Position numbers and translations under genes: made by a program. Below are positions 56,024 through 63,594 of a stretch of 64,000 nucleotides of DNA, in pieces. Every line of letters begins with the position of its first letter. Position 1 is the first letter of the stretch. Source of the stretch: Nitratireductor alexandrii (lineage in GTDB: Bacteria > Pseudomonadota > Alphaproteobacteria > Rhizobiales > Rhizobiaceae); the NCBI RefSeq assembly GCF_004000215.1, contig NZ_RBVY01000001.1, positions 720,036 through 784,035 on the forward strand. Reading direction: 5' to 3'. The notes beneath the pieces were generated by a model. That model saw nothing but the letters and a program-made list of their open reading frames with translations, did no database searches and had not been told where the DNA came from.

Positions 56024-58174
56024 TCAAAGCGCCGACGAGGTGTCGCGTTCGCTGGCGACCCGGATCGGCGCGGCTTCGCGGAAAAGCCGCGTCATCTGAC
56101 GCAACAGCCGGGTGGTTGCCGCCGACATTACCGGCGGCCGGCCGGCGGCCTCGCCGTCACCGTCGCCGTCGCCGTCGGCATCGGCGACCTTGGGCGCGTC
56201 CTTGCCCTCCAGGAACGGCTTGTCGATGCCGGGGATCGGCTTCAACTCGATATTGTTGTGGGCGTAGGTCATCAGCCGCTTCCAAGTCATCGCCGGCAGC
56301 GAGCCGCCCGTCATGTTGCGCGTGGGGGTCGACTCGTCGTTGCCGAACCAGACCGCGGCGGTGTAGTTGCCGGTGAAGCCGACATACCAGGCGTCCTTGT
56401 AGGCCTGGGTGGTGCCGGTCTTGCCGGCGCTGCGGATGCCGTCGAGCGCGGAGCGCCGCGCCGTGCCGATCTCCGGCACCTGGACCATGATGGAGTTCAT
56501 GTAGCCGACCGACTGCTCGCTCAAAACCCGCTGCGGCTCCGGCGCGTCGCGGCGCCAGTCGTAAACGACCTCGCCGGAATGGGTGCGAAGCTGGGTGATG
56601 CCGTGCCGCCGGCCGGCGAGGCCGCCATTGGCGAAGACGTGAAAGCCGGTCGCCTGGTCGAGCACGGTCAACCCCGACGTGCCCAGAACCATGGTCTTGT
56701 CGGAAAACACCGGCGATTCGATGCCCATCGCCTCGGCCAGTTCCTTGATCGGCTTGATGCCCAGATGCTCCTTGGCCAGGCGCACCGGCACGGTGTTGAT
56801 CGACTTGATCAGCGCGGTGGAGAGTGGGATGCTGCCGCGATAGCCGCGCGAATAGTTTTTCGGCGACCAGCGCCCCCAGGTGATCGGCGCGTCGCGCACG
56901 ATGGTGTCGGGCGTGAAGCCGTTTTCCATCGCGGTCGCATAGACATAGGGCTTGAAGGAGGAGCCGACTTGGCGCAGCGCGCGGGTGGCGCGGTTGAACT
57001 GGCTGGTGCCGTAGTCGCGCCCGCCGACGATGGCGCGCACCGCGCCGCCGTCGTCGATGACGACGATCGCGCCCTGCTTGACGCCGTAATCCTTGCCGTA
57101 CTGGCGCAGATGGTATTCCAGCGCCTCCTCGGCCGCCGACTGGATGTTCATGTCGAGCGTGGTGCGCGCGACCAGCGAATGGGTCGGCAGCCGCGCCGCC
57201 AGTTCCTTGACCTCCTCGAACACCCAGTCGAGGAAATAGTCGGGATGCTGCTGGTTGTCGCGGTCGACGACATTGGCTGGCTCGCGCCGGGCCGCGATAA
57301 CCTGGCCCTCGGTCATGAAGCCGGCCTGGACGATGTTGGTCAGCACCTCGTTGGCGCGGGCGCGCGCGGCCGGCAGGTTGATGTGCGGCGCGTAGCGCGC
57401 CGGCGCCTTGAACAGGCCGGCCAGCATCGCCGCCTCGGCGAGGTCGACGTCCTTTATGCCCTTGTCGAAATAGAAGTCGGCCGCCGCCGTGATGCCGAAC
57501 GTGCCGCCGCCCATATAGGCGCGGTCGAGATAGAGCTGCAGGATCTCCTTCTTGGTCAGGTTCACCTCCAGCCACACCGACAGGAAGGCTTCCTTGACCT
57601 TGCGCTCGATGGTGCGCTCGTTGGACAGGAAAAGGTTCTTGGCCAGCTGCTGGGAGATGGTGGAGCCGCCCTGGACGACGGAATTGGCGCGCATGTTTTC
57701 CGTCATCGCCCTGGCGAGGCCGATGACGTCGATGCCGTAATGGTCGAAGAAGCGCCGGTCCTCGGTCGCCAGCACCGCCTTGATGACGTGGTCGGGGATC
57801 TCGTCGACCGGCACGGAATCGCGCTGGATGATGCCGCGCTGGCCGATCTCGTTGCCGTAGCGGTCGAGCACGGTGACGGCGTAGTCGGCCTGGGCGCGCC
57901 AGTTGCCGGCGGTTTCCTCGAAGGCGGGCATGGCCAGCGCCAGGAGCACGACCGAGCCGGCCGCGCCGAGCGTGACGCTCTCGCTCAGCGCCTCCACCAC
58001 GCCGCGGCGCCAGCCATAGACGCGGAACCGGCGGAAGAAGATGGTGATCGTTTCCCAGATCTCGCCGGCCTTGAACCCGGCCTCATAGAGGCTGGAATCG
58101 ATCCAGGCGTCGATCTCGAGCAGTTTCGAGGTTCGCGGGGCGCGTGTCTTTTTTTGTTCGAATGGGTTGTCCAT
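56024..58174 (-). CDS. mrcA: Penicillin-binding protein 1A (bifunctional glycosyltransferase/transpeptidase)
   Basis: Class A PBP of 716 residues, building and cross-linking peptidoglycan at the inner membrane. The membrane anchor is at residues about 66-84; the GT51 glycosyltransferase has Glu138 in ATEDRRFFDHYGID and QGGSTISQQLAKN; the transpeptidase has Ser405-x-x-Lys408 in GSSFKPY, the KTGTT box and an intermediate S-x-N in SINTVPVR. Near the C-terminus a short Asp-Gly run (DADGDGDGDGE) is an unusual low-complexity insert. ATG 58174 is used because the longer frame adds no conserved residues. Confidence 0.95.
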   Translation of the reverse strand: MDNPFEQKKTRAPRTSKLLEIDAWIDSSLYEAGFKAGEIWETITIFFRRFRVYGWRRGVVEALSESVTLGAAGSVVLLALAMPAFEETAGNWRAQADYAVTVLDRYGNEIGQRGIIQRDSVPVDEIPDHVIKAVLATEDRRFFDHYGIDVIGLARAMTENMRANSVVQGGSTISQQLAKNLFLSNERTIERKVKEAFLSVWLEVNLTKKEILQLYLDRAYMGGGTFGITAAADFYFDKGIKDVDLAEAAMLAGLFKAPARYAPHINLPAARARANEVLTNIVQAGFMTEGQVIAARREPANVVDRDNQQHPDYFLDWVFEEVKELAARLPTHSLVARTTLDMNIQSAAEEALEYHLRQYGKDYGVKQGAIVVIDDGGAVRAIVGGRDYGTSQFNRATRALRQVGSSFKPYVYATAMENGFTPDTIVRDAPITWGRWSPKNYSRGYRGSIPLSTALIKSINTVPVRLAKEHLGIKPIKELAEAMGIESPVFSDKTMVLGTSGLTVLDQATGFHVFANGGLAGRRHGITQLRTHSGEVVYDWRRDAPEPQRVLSEQSVGYMNSIMVQVPEIGTARRSALDGIRSAGKTGTTQAYKDAWYVGFTGNYTAAVWFGNDESTPTRNMTGGSLPAMTWKRLMTYAHNNIELKPIPGIDKPFLEGKDAPKVADADGDGDGDGEAAGRPPVMSAATTRLLRQMTRLFREAAPIRVASERDTSSAL

Positions 58175-58510
58175 CAACCGCTTGTCCGTAAGCCATCGGG
58201 CAGGCAAGCTGCGTTCCCATACGGGCGAATTTCAGGCGGCCCACCACTTCCGCTGCGGCATCATTGCACCAAAGCGGCCGGCGCATACAAGGAAAAACCG
58301 GCCGCAGACCTTTGCAACTTCGCGTCATCGTAAAGAAGGTAGGAGAATATTCCAGAACGCCGGGGCGATGGCCCGGCGGGGAACGGACGTCCGTTTGCGG
58401 GCGGGGCGGCGGAAGAGGCGTCGTCACGCGCGGTATGGCTCCGCGCCGACCGGCACGGCGGCGACGCGCATCTGCGGTGCCGGCTGGCGGAGATGGATTG
58501 CCGGGAGCGT
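58175..58510. other. Gene-poor stretch between mrcA and the transposase remnant
   Basis: Holds the mrcA promoter region and the junction with accessory DNA. Open frames here are weakly protein-like and none is supported. Confidence 0.5.
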
Positions 58511-58963
58511 CGCCGCGCTGGTCGAGCCCGGCGATCCTGTCCTACCTTCCACGTCAACACCGCCACCACGGCATCCGCTCGCGAAGCGCTGGTGCGCAAC
58601 GTGTCTTGCGACACCACGCTCTACACCGACGAGTCCCGCCTCTATACCGATACCGGCAAGGAATATGCCGGCCACCGCACGGTAAAGCACACCGCGAAGG
58701 AATATGCCCGCCGCGCAGGCGATGTTGTCGTGGACACCGACACGATTGAAAACGTGTTCTCCATCTTCAAACGCGGCAGGGTCGGTGTCTATCAGCATTG
58801 CGGCGAGGCGCATCTGCACCGCTACCTTGCCGAGTTCGATTTCAGGCATAACCGCCGCATGGCGCTCAAGATTTCCGATGCAGAACGCGCCGAAGACCTG
58901 TTGCGCGGCGCTCGCGGCAAGCGTCTTACCTATCGGCGGACTGACGAAGCCGCGCACGCTTAA
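58511..58963 (+). mobile_element. Truncated IS1595-family (ISXO2-like) transposase remnant
   Basis: The translated frame from about 58511 reads GRARRSCPTFHVNTATTA, then LYTDESRLYTDTGKEYAGH, TIENVFSIFKRGRVGVYQHC and FDFRHNRRMALKISDAER, matching the DDE-like catalytic half (with TDES and NTIENVFSxFKRG) and C-terminal GKRLTYRRTD of ISXO2-like transposases. The N-terminal half, with the zinc ribbon, is missing, so the element is a remnant of about half the usual 300 residues. No clean inverted ends were found. It marks the boundary of the accessory segment. Confidence 0.8.
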
Positions 58964-59006
58964 GCAAAAGGCACGAAGACTCCAAAGAATGCGCAAAAAG
59001 AAGTAA

Positions 59007-59029
59007 CCTCCCGTCTTTCAGGCGGGAGG
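59007..59029 (+). promoter_or_regulatory. Hairpin that overlaps the ribosome-binding site of the next ORF
   Basis: CCTCCCG and CGGGAGG form a perfect seven-pair stem with a nine-base loop. The 3' arm contains the GGGAGG Shine-Dalgarno, 8 bases before the GTG at 59038, so the hairpin could hide the site. No T-tract follows, so it is unlikely to be a terminator. Confidence 0.45.
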
Positions 59030-59037
59030 ATTGCCCT

Positions 59038-59349
59038 GTGCGTGAGTTAGCCAAAGCACTTTTTCAAAGCGCGATTGAGGTTGCTAACGGGTTCCGCCAG
59101 CGATGCCATGAATTGGAATCCGAGCTTCATCAAGCGAAGACGAAAGTAGTCCAGATACAAGCGCAACTTGATGCGGCGAACTTCTCTATTAAGCGCCTTG
59201 ATGGCTTTCAACCGGCGCTCGGGGGAAAGCTCCAATGCCCCCATTGCTGGATCGCTCGGGGCGCAAATGTCGCCATGGCTCCGCAGCCCAGCGGTGCCGA
59301 TATGGACATTTTCAGATGTCGCGAGTGTCATTTTGAGTTCACATCCTGA
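59038..59349 (+). CDS. Hypothetical protein with C-terminal zinc-ribbon
   Basis: A 103-residue protein with a long N-terminal helix (residues 1-55, rich in Gln/Ala/Leu, likely coiled coil) and a C-terminal zinc ribbon: LQCPHCWIARGANV and FRCRECHFEFTS provide two CxxC pairs. The start is GTG 59038 behind GGGAGG, which itself lies in a hairpin. I do not recognise a function; this type occurs in mobile or prophage DNA. Base composition is less GC-rich than the chromosome core. Its last 22 bases overlap the minus-strand 50-residue ORF. Confidence 0.7.
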   Translation: MRELAKALFQSAIEVANGFRQRCHELESELHQAKTKVVQIQAQLDAANFSIKRLDGFQPALGGKLQCPHCWIARGANVAMAPQPSGADMDIFRCRECHFEFTS

Positions 59350-59480
59350 CGCTTCTTGGCGCCGCGCTTAGGCGGTTTCTTCTCTCCCTTTCCGGCTTTG
59401 GGATCGGGCGGGGTTTTCAGCAGGCGGCGCAATACCTCGTCGCCCTTTTCCTGGTCCTTGCCTTTGGGGTTTTCTGACAT
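59328..59480 (-). CDS. Small basic hypothetical protein (50 residues)
   Basis: An ORF of 51 codons that begins MSENPKGKDQEKGDEVLRRL and continues LKTPPDPKAGKGEKKPPKRG, very lysine- and proline-rich. The pattern DEVLRRxLKTPPxP followed by lysines is common in short phage and island proteins of unknown function. Its ATG (59478-59480, minus) overlaps the ATG of the divergent plus-strand gene by two bases. Too short to be sure, but composition and the family-like core favour a real gene. Confidence 0.6.
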   Translation of the reverse strand: MSENPKGKDQEKGDEVLRRLLKTPPDPKAGKGEKKPPKRGAKKRQDVNSK

Positions 59481-60300
59481 GGACATCTCAATCCTGAACA
59501 ATGCATTCTTTCAGGCTAGACTAAAGGTCAATCGGGCCGACCGCCACTTCCAAGAGGCGCAGGCGTGGTTCAAGGGCTACATCGAATCCGATTTCTGCAA
59601 ACTTATCGAAGAGCGTGACCCTGAGACCGGCGGCCAGAGCTTTCGCGTCGAAGCGGCACCTATCCCTCCCGATTTGGTGCTCGCAATCGGCGACACGTTT
59701 CACAGTTTGAGCTGCGCTATCGACTATGTGATGACCGGCATGGCTCGCGCGGCAGGTATTTCGGCGGCGCGCGTAGGTTTCCCAACCGATGAAACGAGGC
59801 AGGCGCTTCGTCAGTCCTTCATTGCCCCCAAGAAGGCCGGAGCCAAAGACCCACCTAAGCGTCGAATAATGAAGACATTCCCCGCTTTCGTGATGCTCCT
59901 GCTCCAAAGCATAAAACCTTACCGTGGAGGGAATTTTCTGCTTTGGGAGGTGAGAAAGGTCGACAACATCGACAAGCACAACCTGATTGTGCCCTCCGTA
60001 ACAATCAGCGAACTGCGCGGAGTCTCGCTTCTCGATAAGACATACAACAACAGTTTCGGGAGCGTGAACGCCAAGGTCGGTGCCGGCGGGCGTGTCAACC
60101 TTGTTATGTACAACAACCCCGGCGGCAAGCTGAAAGTAACAAACAAGGGCCAAGCATCCGCGAGCATAACCTTCGCCCAAAGCATGGAAGTCTTCCCGGG
60201 TGAGTCTGTTTTCCCAACGCTCCTGCAATGCATTCAGGCCGTCGATCAGGCGATCTCTCTGATCGAACGCGTAGGGACTAAACCCTACATTGCCTCCTGA
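59479..60300 (+). CDS. Hypothetical protein of an accessory region
   Basis: A 273-residue protein without recognisable catalytic motif. The N-terminus is helical (MDISILNNAFFQARLKVNRA), the middle has GDTFHSLSCAIDYVMTGMARAAG and KVDNIDKHNLIVPS, the second half is beta-rich with alternating hydrophobic residues. Low-GC codons are more frequent than in neighbours, suggesting recent transfer. ATG 59479 is used since the longer frame upstream is antisense to the 50-residue ORF. The stretch D-x3-H-x6-(H-S-L) with DNIDKHN resembles proteins annotated only as hypothetical in proteobacterial islands. Confidence 0.72.
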   Translation: MDISILNNAFFQARLKVNRADRHFQEAQAWFKGYIESDFCKLIEERDPETGGQSFRVEAAPIPPDLVLAIGDTFHSLSCAIDYVMTGMARAAGISAARVGFPTDETRQALRQSFIAPKKAGAKDPPKRRIMKTFPAFVMLLLQSIKPYRGGNFLLWEVRKVDNIDKHNLIVPSVTISELRGVSLLDKTYNNSFGSVNAKVGAGGRVNLVMYNNPGGKLKVTNKGQASASITFAQSMEVFPGESVFPTLLQCIQAVDQAISLIERVGTKPYIAS

Positions 60301-60378
60301 AAATTCCGGCCCGTCACGCTCTGTTTTCATGGCACCTCCGATTATGGTACGTCAAGTGCATAAATAGGAAAAAAATCC

Positions 60379-60407
60379 TTGACACCGTGACGGGGCTTTG
60401 GTAGGGT
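60379..60407 (+). promoter_or_regulatory. Candidate sigma-70 type promoter for the packaging genes
   Basis: TTGACA at 60379-60384 and TAGGGT at 60402-60407 are separated by exactly 17 bases, about 155 bases upstream of the probable small-terminase start. The -10 box matches the consensus TATAAT only partly (T-A at the start, T at the end). Confidence 0.45.
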
Positions 60408-60564
60408 TCGATTATCGTCGGACAGTTGCGCCAGAGTGGCCGGTCGGGCCGGAGGCGCGGGGGTGTTGCGAGACATCGCCAATGTCCGCGACGGACGAAA
60501 TCCTGGGCGACGACGTTCCAGACGACGAAAAACCCAAACACAAGAAAACGATCGGGATCGGTTG

Positions 60565-61056
60565 ATGGTGCTGGCTGCGGCGGCGCGCTGGGCGGCGGCG
60601 CGGCGCGTTTTCGAGGACGGGAAAGCGGGGTTTGCCACGATCGCGCAGCTGACCGGCTGCGGCGAGGCCAGCCTGGCCCGCCGCGTCCGGCGCGAGGGCT
60701 GGCGGGCGCCGCAGCAGACCGAGATCACGCCGGACCATCTGGCGCGGCTGCGGCGCGAGCTGGCGCGCTGGATCGGCCGTATCGAGACACTCGGCGCCGC
60801 GCTCGAGGCCGGGGAGGGCGGGGTCGACAAGGCCGATCTCGACGCCGCGCTGGCTGCGTTTCGCGCCCTGGAGAAGGCCGAGGACATGGCCCGCGCCCAG
60901 ATGACGGAAGACACCATAAATAATGACGCCGAAAAGGCCGCCGTCCTGGAGAAGATCAACCAGCGCATCGTCGCGCTCGCCCACGAATTCGCCGCCGAGA
61001 TCGTCGACGGAGGCGGCGGCGGCGCGGGAGGCGGGATGGACGCCGAGCCAGGATGA
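60565..61056 (+). CDS. Small terminase-like protein (GTA g1/phage type)
   Basis: A basic, helical 163-residue product with a helix-turn-helix-like start (FEDGKAGFATIAQLTGCGEASLARRVRREGW), then a long charged helix, the layout of small terminase subunits just upstream of the large terminase. I set the start at ATG 60565. An ATG at 60482 in another frame begins MSATDEILGDDVPDDEKPK and ends after 27 codons; joined by a frameshift it would make a more natural N-terminus. The 3' end overlaps the usual reading of the large terminase by 134 bases. The function is inferred mainly from position. Confidence 0.55.
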   Translation: MVLAAAARWAAARRVFEDGKAGFATIAQLTGCGEASLARRVRREGWRAPQQTEITPDHLARLRRELARWIGRIETLGAALEAGEGGVDKADLDAALAAFRALEKAEDMARAQMTEDTINNDAEKAAVLEKINQRIVALAHEFAAEIVDGGGGGAGGGMDAEPG

Positions 61057-62302
61057 GGCCTGGACGATCCGCCACGAATGGATGGTCTTTGCCCGCGCGC
61101 GGCAATATCCGCTGCTGTGGCCGCCCGGACGCTCCTGGCTGGTGCTGGGCGGGCGCGGGGCGGGCAAGACGCGGCTGGGGGCGGAATGGATCGACATGCT
61201 GGTGCGCGGCCTGCCGCCCTTCGCCCACCGCAAATACGGCCGGCTGGCGCTGATCGGCGAGACGCTGGCCGACGTGCGCGAGGTGATGATCGACGGGCTG
61301 TCGGGGATCGCCGCGCGCGCCCGGCAGGCGCGGCCGCGCTACGAGCCCTCGCGGCGGCGGCTGGTGTGGCCGGGCGGGGCGACGGCGCAGATCTTTTCCT
61401 CGGAGGATCCCGAAAGCCTGCGCGGGCCGCAATTCGACGCCGCCTGGTGCGACGAGGCCGGCAAATGGCGCCATGCCGAGGCCTGTTTCGACATGCTGCA
61501 GTTCGGCCTGCGGGTCGGGCCGGCGCCGAAACAGCTGATCACCACCACGCCGCGACCGACCCCGCTTCTGCGCCGGCTGCTGGCCGACCCGGCGGTGACG
61601 GTGACGCGCATGAAAACGGTCGACAACCAGGCCCATCTGGCTGCCGGTTTCATCGACTGGCTGCGGACGCGCTACGGCGGCACGCGGCTCGGCCGCCAGG
61701 AACTGGACGGCGAGATGATCGCCGACCGCGAGGACGCGTTGTGGTCGCGCCAGATGGTGGAACGCACCGCCGGGGGACGGGCGGACGAGACGCCCGGCCG
61801 CATCGTGGTGGCGGTCGACCCGCCGGCGAGCGCGCGCCGCACCTCGGACGCCTGCGGCATCGTTGTGGCGGGCGCGGTCGGTGACGGTCGGGCGCTGGTG
61901 ATGGCCGACGCGACGATGCGCCGGGCGCGGCCGACGGCGTGGGCGCAAAAGGCGGTGGCGCTTTACCACCGCTATGCGGCCGACAGTATCGTGGTCGAGG
62001 TCAACCAGGGCGGCGACATGGTGTCGACCGTCATCCACGGCGTCGACGCGAGCGTGGCGGTCAAGCCGGTACGGGCGACGCGCGGCAAGTGGCTGCGCGC
62101 CGAGCCGGTGGCCGCCCTCTACGAGCAGGGGCGCGTGGCGCATGCCAGGCGGTTTCCCGAGCTCGAGGACGAGATGTGCGATTTCGGCCCCGGCGGGCTT
62201 TCCGACGGCCGCTCTCCCGACCGGCTCGACGCGTTGGTGTGGGCGCTGACCGAACTGCTTCTGGGACCGCACGCAACGCCGCGCATCCGGGAAATCCACT
62301 AG
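60923..62302 (+). CDS. Large terminase subunit (phage/GTA DNA packaging ATPase)
   Basis: Packaging motor with ATPase and nuclease parts, up to 459 residues. Walker A is LGGRGAGKTRLGAEW (near residue 76), Walker B is FDAAWCDEAGKW, and the RNase-H-like nuclease has VAVDPPASARRTSDACGIVV and VVEVNQGGDMVS with acidic residues. This is the type found in gene transfer agents of Rhodobacter and Rhizobiales. The N-terminal start is uncertain: 60923 overlaps the small terminase gene and the first 40 residues are not family-like; ATG 61081 would be inside the conserved part. Its TAG stop lies within the dispersed repeat at 62299. Confidence 0.88.
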   Translation: MTPKRPPSWRRSTSASSRSPTNSPPRSSTEAAAAREAGWTPSQDEAWTIRHEWMVFARARQYPLLWPPGRSWLVLGGRGAGKTRLGAEWIDMLVRGLPPFAHRKYGRLALIGETLADVREVMIDGLSGIAARARQARPRYEPSRRRLVWPGGATAQIFSSEDPESLRGPQFDAAWCDEAGKWRHAEACFDMLQFGLRVGPAPKQLITTTPRPTPLLRRLLADPAVTVTRMKTVDNQAHLAAGFIDWLRTRYGGTRLGRQELDGEMIADREDALWSRQMVERTAGGRADETPGRIVVAVDPPASARRTSDACGIVVAGAVGDGRALVMADATMRRARPTAWAQKAVALYHRYAADSIVVEVNQGGDMVSTVIHGVDASVAVKPVRATRGKWLRAEPVAALYEQGRVAHARRFPELEDEMCDFGPGGLSDGRSPDRLDALVWALTELLLGPHATPRIREIH

Positions 62303-62404
62303 AGCCGTTCTGCTTTTCCCGGATTGGCAGACCGGCTCCAACCTATTGTTTTAACGCGTTTCCGAACGGCGAGCCGGCTTCCACTTCGCCTGGAAACGCC
62401 ATAG
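62299..62404. repeat. Dispersed 106-base repeat, copy 2
   Basis: Same length and internal order as the copy at 52035-52140, 85 of 106 bases identical by my count. Here the right end reads CCATAG rather than CTCTAG, so the terminal inversion is lost. It fills the gap between the terminase and portal genes and again contributes the TAG stop codon at its bases 2-4. Confidence 0.85.
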
Positions 62405-62418
62405 CGCAGGAATTTTCG

Positions 62419-63594
62419 ATGACCTGGAACTGGCCGTGGGCGCCGCGCCCCGACGGTGCGACGACGGCTGCCGAGACAAAGCAGGCCGGGCCGATCGGTT
62501 TCGTCGCGCTGCATATGCAAAACGAGGCGAACTGGACCCGGCGCGACTATGGCGCGCTTGCCCGCGAGGGCTTCATGCGCAACCCGGTCGTGCACCGCTG
62601 CGTGCGGCTGATCGCCGAGACGGCCGCCGCGGTGCCGTGGCTGCTCTACGAGGGCGCGGCCGAACACGGCGAGCACCCGCTGATGGAACTGATCGACCGG
62701 CCGAACCCGCGCCAGGCCGGCGGTGCCTTCTTCGAGGCGCTCTACGGCCATCTTCTGCTTTCGGGCAACGCCTATGCGGAACTGGTCGAGGCCGGCACCG
62801 ATGGGCGCGAACTGCATTTGCTGCGGCCCGACCGGGTGGCGGTGGTCAGCGACGAGGCCGGTTGGCCGGTGGCGCTCGACTACCGGCATGACGGCTCGAA
62901 GAGGCGCGTGCCGCTGGGGCGGCCGGGCGCGGGCGCGGCGCAGTTTTCGCTCTTTCACCCGCTCGACGACCATTACGGCTTTCCGCCGTTGCAGGCCGCG
63001 CTGATGGCGCTCGACACCCACAATGCCGCCGGGCGCTGGAACAAGGCGCTGCTCGACAATTCGGCCCGGCCGTCGGGAGCGTTGGTCTATGCGCCCAAGG
63101 ACGGCGCCAATCTGACCGAGGAGCAGTTCGAGCGCCTGAAGGCGGAACTGGAGCAGGGCTATGGCGGGCCGACGCGCGCCGGGCGGCCGCTGCTTCTGGA
63201 AGGCGGGCTCGACTGGAAGGCGATGGGCCTGTCGCCAAAGGACATGGATTTCTTGCAGGCCAAGAACGGCGCGGCGCGCGACGTGGCGCTCGCCTTCGGC
63301 GTGCCGCCGATGCTGCTGGGCATTCCCGGCGACAACACTTATGCCAATTACGCCGAGGCCAACCGGGCGTTCTACCGCTTGACGGTGCTGCCGCTGGTCG
63401 GCCGCATCGCCAAGGACCTTTCCGCCTTCCTGGGGCCGGCCTTCGGGCGTGGCCTGCGGTTCTGGTACGACGCCGACCGCATCGAGGGCCTTTCAGGCGA
63501 GCGCGACGCGCTGTGGGCGCGGGTCGACGCGGCAAGCTTCCTCGGCGACGACGAAAAGCGCGAGGCGGTCGGCTATCCGCCGAGGGGGGGCTAG
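62419..63594 (+). CDS. Phage/GTA portal protein (HK97 family), with a likely frameshift at its end
   Basis: A 391-residue portal subunit, forming the dodecameric DNA channel of the head. The family features are visible: NPVVHRCVRLIAETAAAVPW near residue 58, LIDRPNPRQAGGAFFEALYG, LLLSGNAYAELVEA, GFPPLQAALMALDTHNAAGRW and GVPPMLLGIPGDNTYANYAEANRAFYR. AGGA precedes ATG 62419. The end reads VGYPPRGG-stop inside a run of seven G (63584-63590); the next frame continues open beyond the window with family-like sequence. See the frameshift finding. Confidence 0.9.
   Translation: MTWNWPWAPRPDGATTAAETKQAGPIGFVALHMQNEANWTRRDYGALAREGFMRNPVVHRCVRLIAETAAAVPWLLYEGAAEHGEHPLMELIDRPNPRQAGGAFFEALYGHLLLSGNAYAELVEAGTDGRELHLLRPDRVAVVSDEAGWPVALDYRHDGSKRRVPLGRPGAGAAQFSLFHPLDDHYGFPPLQAALMALDTHNAAGRWNKALLDNSARPSGALVYAPKDGANLTEEQFERLKAELEQGYGGPTRAGRPLLLEGGLDWKAMGLSPKDMDFLQAKNGAARDVALAFGVPPMLLGIPGDNTYANYAEANRAFYRLTVLPLVGRIAKDLSAFLGPAFGRGLRFWYDADRIEGLSGERDALWARVDAASFLGDDEKREAVGYPPRGG

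Noticed and set aside
56140..56190. Short tandem repeat (CGTCGC-like) in the mrcA 3' end as a mobile or regulatory repeat
   Set aside because: It encodes the short Asp-Gly run of the PBP C-terminal tail and has no second copy outside it.
59007..59040. The CCTCCCG/CGGGAGG hairpin as an intrinsic terminator of the transposase remnant
   Set aside because: No T-run follows the stem, and its 3' arm forms the ribosome-binding site of the next ORF.
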